From positions 1-64,000 of the forward strand of contig NZ_SNZW01000013.1 in the NCBI RefSeq assembly GCF_004364175.1: a DNA stretch of 64,000 nucleotides, given 5' to 3'. The stretch comes from Maribacter caenipelagi (GTDB lineage: Bacteria; Bacteroidota; Bacteroidia; Flavobacteriales; Flavobacteriaceae). Position numbers and translations under genes: made by a program. The stretch's first letter is position 1. Each line of letters begins with the position of its first letter. Below, piece after piece: positions 1 to 6,170 of this stretch. Below the pieces are notes generated by a model, which was not told where the DNA came from, did no database searches, and worked only from the letters and a program-made list of their open reading frames with translations.

Positions 1-92
1 AGCTCAAAGAATCTGTTTTTTGAATCTATGAGCGTGGAATAATAATGTCTCAAATTAAGGAAGAATTTGTTTGTTTTTTACCTCAGTTCTTT

Positions 93-102
93 GTTGTACT
101 GC
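93..102. repeat. attC-like core end, partial site S0
   Basis: GTTGTACTGC here is the exact reverse complement of GCAGTACAAC at 542-551, so it marks the distal end of the first visible cassette. No matching left arm (AACG plus stem) is found in bases 1-92, so the rest of this palindrome probably lies outside the window or has diverged. Confidence 0.6.
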
Positions 103-103
103 G

Positions 104-538
104 TTATTTTATTTTTAATAATTCCAATATTTGGTCATTCGCTTGGGTTTCGTAAATCGGTTTTGTCCAACCTCCAGGTGCTGGTGAGTTCAGAAATCCG
201 TATTTAATTTCCGAAAAAAAACTAAAGAATACAATTCCGCTCGATTCATTATACATAGCAGTAAAGTCAGATTCATTTCCAATCAAGTCAATTACAAAAT
301 CAGGTGTTTCTCCAGGATAGTTGTCAGTCGAAATATCGAATTCCAAATTATTCCACAAGTCAATTTCTTTATCGGTTAACTCGTAAGTTGTTCCATTATT
401 TACTTTTATTTTCTCAATTTTTGATAATTCAGTCGAAGTCAGTTTTTCAGGCGGATTTTTAATTCCTAAAATCAGAATTAATGCAATTCCAACTGCTAAA
501 ATTCCAATTCCAATTTTGTATGACGTTCTGATTTTCAT
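104..538 (-). CDS. Cassette-borne small membrane-anchored hypothetical protein
   Basis: I do not recognise this family. The protein of about 144 residues begins MKIRTSYKIG, followed by one hydrophobic segment (roughly residues 9-27) and a soluble domain with many acidic and aromatic residues, so it is probably anchored in the inner membrane with an extracytoplasmic domain. An upstream TTG at 550 is in frame, but the ATG at 538 is preferred because it gives a clean N-terminal anchor. That ATG lies only about 13 nt inside the cassette boundary, so the gene has no room for its own promoter within the unit. It fills cassette 1, between core ends 93-102 and 542-551. Confidence 0.7.
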   Translation of the reverse strand: MKIRTSYKIGIGILAVGIALILILGIKNPPEKLTSTELSKIEKIKVNNGTTYELTDKEIDLWNNLEFDISTDNYPGETPDFVIDLIGNESDFTAMYNESSGIVFFSFFSEIKYGFLNSPAPGGWTKPIYETQANDQILELLKIK

Positions 539-541
539 AAT

Positions 542-678
542 GCAGTACAACGTTTATGTATAAGATTAGTGGCGTGTTAAAGCACCTAATTTAGCAAATA
601 TACACCAGATAGAAAATCCGCTAGGATTTTCGTAAGTAGGCGAGAACTAGCCATTAATTTTATACTGTGTTGTGCGTA
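542..678. repeat. attC-like palindrome S1
   Basis: The left core GCAGTACAAC (542-551) and right core GTTGTGCGTA (669-678) flank an inner stem in which TATAAGATTAGTGGC on the left pairs with the right arm through two G.T wobbles. The left arm has AACG and 9 nt before the stem; the right arm has exactly 6 nt before GTT. The loop carries a small hairpin, AAAATCC (613-619) / GGATTTT (624-630), of the same type as in S4 and S6. Confidence 0.75.
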
Positions 679-683
679 GGCTT

Positions 684-1232
684 TTATATTCTTCCATAAA
701 CACTTTTCAATTCCGTTCCGATTATTTTTTCCAATTCAGCCACAAACTTTGGGTCGAGCTTTGTCCAATTCCAAAATGTGATTCCGAAATGACCAAAAGC
801 CCAAGTCGGTTTAAATTCAAATTCCGTAACTGAATTTTCAGTTCCGCATTTTTGGCATTTTATTTTGTCGGAATCAGTTCCGCTATGCCAATTATCTAAC
901 GAATCTCCCCAGTCATTTTCAATATTATTTTCTCCACAATTCGGACATTTTATTTCTTCCAATCCATTTCCGCCATTGTCAAACACTTGTTTTTCGGTAA
1001 TAAACTGAACTCCGTTTGTTTGCAGTTTGGTCAAGTCCAATTCAGTATTTTCTAAAGCATTTCGATAATTTTTATCTGGTGCGTGTCCATTTGGTGAACC
1101 TAAAACACAATCAGTTAGTTTTTTTTCAATGATTTTTTGTTCGATAAAAAACTGAACTATTTTTTCGGCTGTTTTCTTTGAATTAGCAGAACTTAATTTT
1201 TCTGAAACTAGTGAAATGTAATGGTCGCTCAA
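684..1232 (-). CDS. Cassette-borne zinc-ribbon hypothetical protein
   Basis: This protein of 182 residues has no signal peptide or membrane segment, unlike its neighbours. Residues about 95-131 hold two paired-cysteine knuckles, CPNCG and CQKCG, about 32 residues apart, which fit a zinc ribbon. The segment after it is rich in tryptophan and phenylalanine. The start MSDHYIS resembles conserved small bacterial proteins that are often misannotated, but I cannot assign a function. The gene occupies the cassette between S1 and S2; its ATG is about 83 nt from the cassette edge, leaving a longer leader than in the other cassettes. Confidence 0.75.
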   Translation of the reverse strand: MSDHYISLVSEKLSSANSKKTAEKIVQFFIEQKIIEKKLTDCVLGSPNGHAPDKNYRNALENTELDLTKLQTNGVQFITEKQVFDNGGNGLEEIKCPNCGENNIENDWGDSLDNWHSGTDSDKIKCQKCGTENSVTEFEFKPTWAFGHFGITFWNWTKLDPKFVAELEKIIGTELKSVYGRI

Positions 1233-1305
1233 ATTCTAATTATTTTTCGTTCGTAAATATCTAAAAAATTGAATTTAAACTCAATTTTCGTTGGTCTGTT
1301 CAGCT

Positions 1306-1508
1306 TACGCACAACGCCAAAGCTATGAGTAGTGCGGAATTAAGTAGGTACTGTACTTATTTCAAAACACCAAGCCAAAGCATTTTGTTTGCGTTTATTT
1401 TTTTGTTATTAAATGCCAAATCAAACTGATTTGGCGACATTATAAATATAAACAAACCATTTTATTAAACCACAGACCTAGCATTACACATAGGTATTGT
1501 TAGCGGTA
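1306..1508. repeat. attC-like palindrome S2 (long-loop type)
   Basis: The left core TACGCACAAC (1306-1315) is the exact reverse complement of the S1 right core across the cassette. The right core is GTTAGCGGTA (1499-1508). The inner stem CTATGAGTAGTGC pairs with the right arm with one G.T and one A.A mismatch. The loop contains hairpin GCCAAATC (1415-1422) / GATTTGGC (1428-1435), followed by TTATAAATATA, as in S3 and S5. Confidence 0.75.
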
Positions 1509-1752
1509 TTAAGCAACCCGAACCACAGCTGTTAAAGACAGGCGAAACTAACGATTCGCGTAGATTTTGCCGCATTTTCCATCCGGCGACCAAACTTGGC
1601 GGGCACCAATAAAAGAAGTTCGTTTTAAAGAGATTTGGTAAGTAATGGGGAACCAAAAGTCCTTCTGCGTTATGTTTGCGTACAGATTGCGTGCTGGCGG
1701 CAAAAGGAAAGACCCCGAGAGCTGCTCTTTTATACAAACCCGAGCCGAACAA
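1465..1752 (-). CDS. Doubtful ORF in cassette 3
   Basis: An open frame of 95 codons starts at 1752 and runs through the cassette core end (1499-1508) into palindrome S2 before stopping at 1465. It has cysteine- and proline-rich stretches, no recognisable domain, and its DNA looks richer in G and C than the flanking cassettes. Integron cassette genes can end inside attC, so it may be real, but this cassette could equally be non-coding or carry an RNA. The rest of the cassette (1753-1896) shows no other credible gene. Confidence 0.25.
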   Translation of the reverse strand: MFGSGLYKRAALGVFPFAASTQSVRKHNAEGLLVPHYLPNLFKTNFFYWCPPSLVAGWKMRQNLRESLVSPVFNSCGSGCLIPLTIPMCNARSVV

Positions 1753-1896
1753 TTGGGACTTGCTTAAAATACTAAAACCTTGGATTTTTTGCTTTTGCAG
1801 ATAAACGTATTACTTGCGAAATAAAATGTCCGTCTAGCACGTAAAAAAGCAAAAAAATGGGAAGCCCCGAAGTTGCTCTATTTTTTTAGAGCTTAT

Positions 1897-2098
1897 TACC
1901 GTTAACGATTGAGCTAAGCGTAGTGCGGTAGAAAGGAAACTTTTCGTTTCCGTCTGCGTACGAAGCTAAAGCTTATTGTTTAGTTTTATTTTTTCTTGTT
2001 CAAAGCTAAATCCATAAGATTTAGCGACTTTATAAATATACACAGACCTTTTGATTTTGTGCTAAACTCCGCATTACGTTTAGGTTTTGTTAGCAAAC
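1897..2098. repeat. attC-like palindrome S3 (long-loop type)
   Basis: The left core TACCGTTAAC (1897-1906) matches the reverse complement of the S2 right core at 9 of 10 positions. The right core is GTTAGCAAAC (2089-2098). The stem GCTAAGCGTAGTGCGG pairs with the right arm through two G.T wobbles plus one mismatch. The loop hairpin GCTAAATC (2005-2012) / GATTTAGC (2018-2025) and TTATAAATATA (2030-2040) mirror those of S2 and S5. Confidence 0.75.
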
Positions 2099-2109
2099 CG
2101 TATTTTATT

Positions 2110-2778
2110 TCAGGAACTTACTCGAGTAACAATTATTCTTTTGATAAAAAAGTCAGAATAATCCAGATTCGCACTCAACATTCTGCTAGCCATTATTTCA
2201 AAAGGAATCCGTCCAAAAGAATTCGAAAAATTTAAATAATCCATAATAAATTTATCTTTTTGACAGGTTTTACTTAATGCTTTCCAATATCGCCCTTCAG
2301 GGTAATTAATTACAAACCAAGTATATCTGTCTTCTATTATGGAATCTTTGTTTACGCTAGGATTTTTGTTATATGATGACCAATAATCTTTTTTGTAAAA
2401 AGTTCCGTTATTACCTAAAAAATTATATTGCCAGACTATCCTTGGGTTTTCATTTGTTTCAATCCATACAGAATCTACGTAAGCATTAATTTCAAATTTT
2501 AACTGACTTTGTTTTAAGTCAGTTTCATCAAATTTCGGCAGTTTGTTCCAGCTTTGAAATTTGTTATCGCGCATATCAGTCAGAAGTCTTTCATAAGCTT
2601 GCTCTGAGGTTAGATTTGGATATTCAGTTTTTAAAAATTCGTTTTCAAAATTGGAAACCATTAAAGTCAAAGCTTGGCTATTTTCGATTCCTAGTATTTT
2701 CTCAAATTCCAAAACCTCTTCTCTATTCGAACAACTAAAAACTATAAGTAGCAAGATGAAGGCTATTAAATTTTTCAT
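2110..2778 (-). CDS. Cassette-borne lipoprotein, hypothetical
   Basis: This protein of 222 residues starts MKNLIAFILLLIVFSCSN, a short signal peptide ending in a lipobox with Cys16, so it should be a lipidated periplasmic or outer-membrane-associated protein. The mature part is acidic and mixed, with no domain I can name. The ATG is 22 nt from the cassette edge. The gene is flanked by the inverted core pair GTTAGCAAAC (2089-2098) and GTTTGCTAAC (2791-2800), a perfect 10-bp match. Confidence 0.8.
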   Translation of the reverse strand: MKNLIAFILLLIVFSCSNREEVLEFEKILGIENSQALTLMVSNFENEFLKTEYPNLTSEQAYERLLTDMRDNKFQSWNKLPKFDETDLKQSQLKFEINAYVDSVWIETNENPRIVWQYNFLGNNGTFYKKDYWSSYNKNPSVNKDSIIEDRYTWFVINYPEGRYWKALSKTCQKDKFIMDYLNFSNSFGRIPFEIMASRMLSANLDYSDFFIKRIIVTRVSS

Positions 2779-2790
2779 TTTTGATTATAT

Positions 2791-2926
2791 GTTTGCTAAC
2801 GGTTAATGTATGATCTGTACGGCTTTGAAATCCGTAGGATTTCCCGCCGTACGATAACATTCTAAATATACGTAGATTTTCCGACGGAAAATCGGACAGT
2901 ATAGATTATACATATTGTTAGCAAAC
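2791..2926. repeat. attC-like palindrome S4
   Basis: The left core is GTTTGCTAAC (2791-2800) and the right core GTTAGCAAAC (2917-2926). The inner stem TATGATCTGTAC pairs with GTATAGATTATA in the right arm through two G.T wobbles five bases apart. The left spacer is 8 nt and the right spacer 6 nt. The loop has hairpin GAAATCC (2827-2833) / GGATTTC (2837-2843). By chance or recent exchange the two outer cores are also complementary to each other here. Confidence 0.75.
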
Positions 2927-3282
2927 GTGTTGCAGCGCAAACCTTTGCCTGGTCGCAGATCACCGATAGATTTCCCGAACTCTTTTAAAATGGTTTCTTT
3001 TTTAAGTCCGTCGAAACCAAATAGAAAAGGATTTATGTATATCGTTTTTATGCAGACTTATCCAAGAAATTGACAAGTCCGTCCACGCAACAGTTACGTC
3101 TGAGTGAAGTCCGTCCGAGCGAGAACTTTGGCAAGGTAATTTATTAATTAAACAACTGAATTTTGAGAAAGTAACAAGCCTAAAGAAACCATTTTAAAAA
3201 TGCTGGTTTACCCGAACCAAACTCTTATTATTTTTTAGATATTCAGGCTAATTGCGAACCGATTGGACTTTTCTTGCAATAT
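2927..3282. other. Cassette 5, apparently non-coding, with an 18-bp inverted repeat
   Basis: No open frame of useful length is visible on either strand. A perfect 18-bp inverted repeat joins 2983-3000 (TTTTAAAATGGTTTCTTT) with 3182-3199, and the motif AAGTCCGTC occurs three times (near 3004, 3075 and 3108). The ends beside S4 and S5 are complementary for 10 bp and continue to about 18 bp with two G/A differences. It may encode a small structured RNA or be the remnant of a gene; the sequence does not decide. Confidence 0.5.
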
Positions 3283-3485
3283 GTTTGCTAACGGACTTGT
3301 GTATGAAACGTAGCGTGCAGAAAGACACTAACTTTTCGGATTAACACAGAGTCGAATTTTTATATTTTGTTTTTAATTTCTCATTTTTTAAAAGCCAAAT
3401 TAAAAATTTGGCGGACTTTATAAATATATACAAACCTTTTGTTTAAGCACTTATTAGCTATGTTTTATACACCGTGTTGTAACAC
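3283..3485. repeat. attC-like palindrome S5 (long-loop type)
   Basis: The left core is GTTTGCTAAC (3283-3292) and the right core GTTGTAACAC (3476-3485). The inner stem GTGTATGAAACGTAGC pairs with the right arm with two G.T wobbles. The loop hairpin GCCAAATT (3394-3401) / AATTTGGC (3405-3412) is followed by TTATAAATATA (3418-3428), as in S2 and S3. Confidence 0.75.
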
Positions 3486-3493
3486 GTTTTTAT

Positions 3494-4042
3494 TCAGTAT
3501 AATTTTTCGCTTATTTTCATTACTTGCAAGCTGTCATTTGGTTTATCCATAAAAAATGCGGAAGGACCAAGTGGATTCGCAATTGCTAAAATTCCGTAGT
3601 CTTTATTAAACATAACTGGACTCATTCCGTCACTAATCGGCTCTTTCATTTCGTACATATCGAACCAAATTTCAGAGTTCGAATTACTCTGAATAGTTTT
3701 GTTTTCATACTTTACGTAATCGGTTAAGTCAAATTGAAGTTCTTGATTTTTGGTCAAGTAACTTACTTTTAAATTCCGAGTTGAATCTGTTGTACTTTTA
3801 TATTCATATTTGATTATCGAATCACGAACGGTTTTTATGAGTAGATATTCGGTTCGAAGTTTCAGATTGTCATTAGATGATATTCCGTATAAATATCTCG
3901 ATTCCGTAAAGATTGATTTTGGGTCGGTTGGAATTCCAGCGTATCTTTTTTGAACATAAAAGAATAAAAAAATCACATAAGCTAAAGCCGAAACTACGGT
4001 TATAGCAAATACGAAAATTAGTATGTCTTTAGTTTTTCTCAA
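3494..4042 (-). CDS. Cassette-borne single-pass membrane protein, hypothetical
   Basis: This protein of 182 residues begins MRKTKDILIFVFAITVVSA, with one hydrophobic segment of roughly residues 7-29 and an extracytoplasmic remainder. The start is a TTG about 12 nt from the cassette edge; no ATG gives a full-length frame. The N-terminus resembles that of the cassette gene at 4759-5337 (MKKTFDILLILLTIGVV), and both use TTG in the same local context, so the two may be diverged paralogues. Function unknown. Confidence 0.75.
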   Translation of the reverse strand: MRKTKDILIFVFAITVVSALAYVIFLFFYVQKRYAGIPTDPKSIFTESRYLYGISSNDNLKLRTEYLLIKTVRDSIIKYEYKSTTDSTRNLKVSYLTKNQELQFDLTDYVKYENKTIQSNSNSEIWFDMYEMKEPISDGMSPVMFNKDYGILAIANPLGPSAFFMDKPNDSLQVMKISEKLY

Positions 4043-4044
4043 AT

Positions 4045-4178
4045 GTGTTACAACGGTTTGTGTATGGCTCGTTGCGGGAAATCCGCGAGGATTTTCCGCC
4101 GTAACCGAAAGATAGCAAATTGCAATGAATTCCGATTAGGAATTCAGCCGCAATGAGCTATACACGGTGTTAGCAGCC
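4045..4178. repeat. attC-like palindrome S6
   Basis: The left core is GTGTTACAAC (4045-4054) and the right core GTTAGCAGCC (4169-4178). The stem 4062-4075 pairs with 4150-4163 over 14 bp with only two non-Watson-Crick pairs, the wobbles G4066.T4159 and G4071.T4154. The loop has two further hairpins, GGAAATCC (from 4077) / GGATTTTCC (4089-4097), and a GAATTCC/GGAATTC pair near 4127-4145. Confidence 0.8.
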
Positions 4179-4609
4179 GGCTTTTAAATTCCACACAGTT
4201 TAATTAGACATCTATATCGTTGATTTTAGCGTATAACTCTGTTTTTGGTGTCTAACTACATTCAGATTGGTTTTTTCGCGTTCAGATCGGCTGTAAAGTT
4301 TTGTAAATTAAAATAGAGTAGAGTGAGTTGATGGTTTTCTCTATGGTTCTCGTAAATTCTAATTTTAATGGTTCCTATTATCCAGCGTTATTTTCCGTAA
4401 TTCTAATCAGTTGTGCTTATTCATCTCAGTAATCAATCCAACGTTGTTGTTCCGCAATCTTAGTCAATTCGGCTTATCCGTCTGAGTAATAAATCCGGCG
4501 TAAATTTTGCGAACTGTTTATCAAGTTAGATCATTCGAGTGAGATTTTTATCGTGATTAGAATTAAAAAACTCTTGGATTAAGAAAGCGGTTAGCAAAAC
4601 GTGACTGCT
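4179..4609. other. Cassette 7, apparently non-coding, with tandem repeats
   Basis: No credible gene is visible. Two imperfect tandem units of about 56-57 bp, each beginning TCCA, occupy 4381-4436 and 4437-4493, and a more diverged third copy begins at 4494. At 4590-4600 the string GTTAGCAAAAC looks like a decayed cassette core one base longer than the functional GTTAGCAAAC cores nearby. The unit may hold a small RNA or be a degenerated gene. Confidence 0.45.
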
Positions 4610-4746
4610 TGCTGCTAACGTTTGGTATAACCGCAGTTACGGGATTAAATTTAATGTTTTTCGGATAAATACCGACGGTAGCAATTACGCGTGGATTCGG
4701 ACGCAGTCGAATCCGCCGTAATTGCGGTTATACATTGTTATCTCTC
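4610..4746. repeat. attC-like palindrome S7
   Basis: The left core is TGCTGCTAAC (4610-4619) and the right core GTTATCTCTC (4737-4746). The inner stem GTATAACCGCAGTTACGG pairs with the right arm with a single G.T wobble. The right half can alternatively form an inner hairpin (4681-4725, GCAATTACG with its complement), so two competing folds are possible. Confidence 0.75.
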
Positions 4747-4758
4747 GTTTTTCGAGTT

Positions 4759-5337
4759 TCAGTTCCGTAACAATTCTTTTTCTATATCAACTTTTGAATT
4801 AATTGGCAAATAAAATAATTGTTTTCCTGCTGACCAGGATTCGACATTTAATGTTCCATAATCTGAATTAAATAAAAATGATCCATTCGCATCGGGATAT
4901 GGATTAACCAAATCATATAAGTCAAAAGGATATTTTGAAATGTCTTCATTAAAGTATTTTTCTTTCTCTATTATATGATGTTTGTCTCCTAAAATATATA
5001 ACGAGCTGTCAATTTTTACAAACTGAGTTGATCCAAATGTGTCGGAAGAATCAACTGCTCCAATGAGATTAAAAAAAATGGTAGAGTCAAGTTCCGTTTT
5101 TGTTAGAATTAATTCAACTTTCCGTTTAAATACATATTTCTCCCAATTCACAGTATCAAGTCCGTAAGTATATAAAATTCGGTTTTCACTTGTTTCCGAG
5201 ATTATCGTTTTTTGTTTTTTAAAATTATCAATATCAGCTCTTTTTCCCATTATCGAAACTCCAAAAATCGTGATACCAACAACAGCGACAACTCCAATTG
5301 TAAGTAGAATTAATAGTATGTCGAAAGTTTTTTTCAA
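4759..5337 (-). CDS. Cassette-borne single-pass membrane protein, hypothetical
   Basis: This protein of 192 residues has an N-terminal hydrophobic segment (roughly residues 7-30) and a soluble, probably extracytoplasmic domain. The start is a TTG just inside the cassette core, in the same context as the gene at 3494-4042, which it resembles at the N-terminus. The facing cores GTTATCTCTC (4737-4746) and GAGAGATAAC (5340-5349) match perfectly. I cannot assign a function. Confidence 0.75.
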   Translation of the reverse strand: MKKTFDILLILLTIGVVAVVGITIFGVSIMGKRADIDNFKKQKTIISETSENRILYTYGLDTVNWEKYVFKRKVELILTKTELDSTIFFNLIGAVDSSDTFGSTQFVKIDSSLYILGDKHHIIEKEKYFNEDISKYPFDLYDLVNPYPDANGSFLFNSDYGTLNVESWSAGKQLFYLPINSKVDIEKELLRN

Positions 5338-5339
5338 AT

Positions 5340-5477
5340 GAGAGATAACGGCCCTGGCTATGGCAAGTGCGGGATTTTGAAACCAAATCTTTGTCCGCCA
5401 GACCGAATGTTATTTAGTTGTAATATCTTCATTTTTAAGCATTCAGCCCGCATTTGCTATAGCCGATGTTGTAGCCA
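5340..5477. repeat. attC-like palindrome S8
   Basis: The left core is GAGAGATAAC (5340-5349) and the right core GTTGTAGCCA (5468-5477). The stem GGCTATGGCAAGTGCGGG pairs with the right arm over 18 bp with two G.T wobbles five bases apart. The left spacer is 9 nt and the right 6 nt. Confidence 0.8.
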
Positions 5478-5489
5478 GTTTTTGTTTAT

Positions 5490-6098
5490 TCATTCGTGAA
5501 ATGTCCTGAACCAATTTTCTTCAATTTTCCAATTCTCATCAGGATTTCGTTCAATAAGTTCATTGTAATATTTAATGTCTTCTGGTCGATTCGTATATAC
5601 AAAATGAGTTGAAGGCGCACTGAAAAAATTCCTGAAAACCCAAAATGTCACGGTCACTTCATTCGTGCTGTCGTTCTTAGAAATTCCAATGTCATTACCG
5701 CCATTAGATATTACAGGAAATTCATAAGGCAATTCACAAACCCATCCGTTCCAACTCACATTTGGCTTTAATTCTCCGTTCTTTACTTTTTCCACTACTT
5801 CTGTCCGTTTGTTATAGAATATGAGCCAATCTACTTTCTCAATAATTTGATTTACAGGTTGTCGAAAGAACGTCAAAAGGAACAAAGTCGAAATGATTAA
5901 AACTGAAGCAATTCTCTGTCGGGTTAAACTCCTTCTTTCCTTAATTAATTTGATTATTTGTCCAACTGTCCATATTAGAAGAAACAAGGAAAGTATTAGC
6001 CATTCGAGAGCAACTATGAAGTACGGAACAAAGTAATAGTTCAACAGTGTCAGAACTACCCATACACTTACAATCCATATTAAAGTTTTTTTATTCAC
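5490..6098 (-). CDS. Cassette-borne multi-pass membrane protein, hypothetical
   Basis: This protein of 202 residues has about three hydrophobic segments in its first 85 residues (near 7-25, 28-48 and 65-80) and a C-terminal soluble domain with several tryptophans. The start is a GTG at 6098. A seven-codon frame beginning with TTG in the cassette core ends with a stop overlapping this start, so translational coupling is possible. It is the cassette nearest the recombinase. Function unknown. Confidence 0.7.
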   Translation of the reverse strand: MNKKTLIWIVSVWVVLTLLNYYFVPYFIVALEWLILSLFLLIWTVGQIIKLIKERRSLTRQRIASVLIISTLFLLTFFRQPVNQIIEKVDWLIFYNKRTEVVEKVKNGELKPNVSWNGWVCELPYEFPVISNGGNDIGISKNDSTNEVTVTFWVFRNFFSAPSTHFVYTNRPEDIKYYNELIERNPDENWKIEENWFRTFHE

Positions 6099-6116
6099 TC
6101 GGTTCTTTTTTCAAAT

Positions 6117-6156
6117 TGGCTACAACAATTGTATAAGGTAACAAGTTACTTTATAT
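6117..6156. repeat. Short terminal site S9, candidate attI-like site
   Basis: The core TGGCTACAAC (6117-6126) is the perfect reverse complement of the S8 right core across the first cassette. It is followed not by a long palindrome but by a compact hairpin, GTATAAGGTAAC (6131-6142) with GTTACTTTATAT (6145-6156), which has one G.T wobble and ends 15 bp before the recombinase stop codon. It may be the platform site at which cassettes enter, or merely the recombinase terminator; it has no strong T-run. Confidence 0.55.
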
Positions 6157-6170
6157 CTATTTTAGAATCA

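Larger units (their letters stand above)
93..6156 (-). mobile_element. Integron-like gene-cassette array (at least 8 complete cassette units)
   Basis: Seen: small minus-strand genes are separated by eight long imperfect palindromes (542-678, 1306-1508, 1897-2098, 2791-2926, 3283-3485, 4045-4178, 4610-4746, 5340-5477), with a partial site at 93-102 and a short one at 6117-6156. For every cassette the 10 bases at one end (starting GTT) are the reverse complement of the 10 at the other end (ending AAC), 10/10 in seven cases and 9/10 in two. Counting from left-arm AAC to left-arm AAC gives units of about 490-890 bp. Known: complementary R' and R'' ends within each cassette and conserved AAC/GTT triplets define integron attC sites. 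Inference: these are mobile cassettes moved by the tyrosine recombinase at 6171-7322, which is transcribed in the same direction, as in so-called inverse integrons. The array continues beyond the left edge. Confidence 0.8.

Noticed and set aside
1996-2235. Plus-strand ORF of 79 codons
   Set aside because: It lies across palindrome S3 and antisense to the lipoprotein gene at 2110-2778, with no domain and no start context.
542-5477. CRISPR array, or REP/MITE-type dispersed repeats
   Set aside because: Spacing is irregular and the palindromes differ in sequence, and their ends pair across genes rather than being copies of one element.
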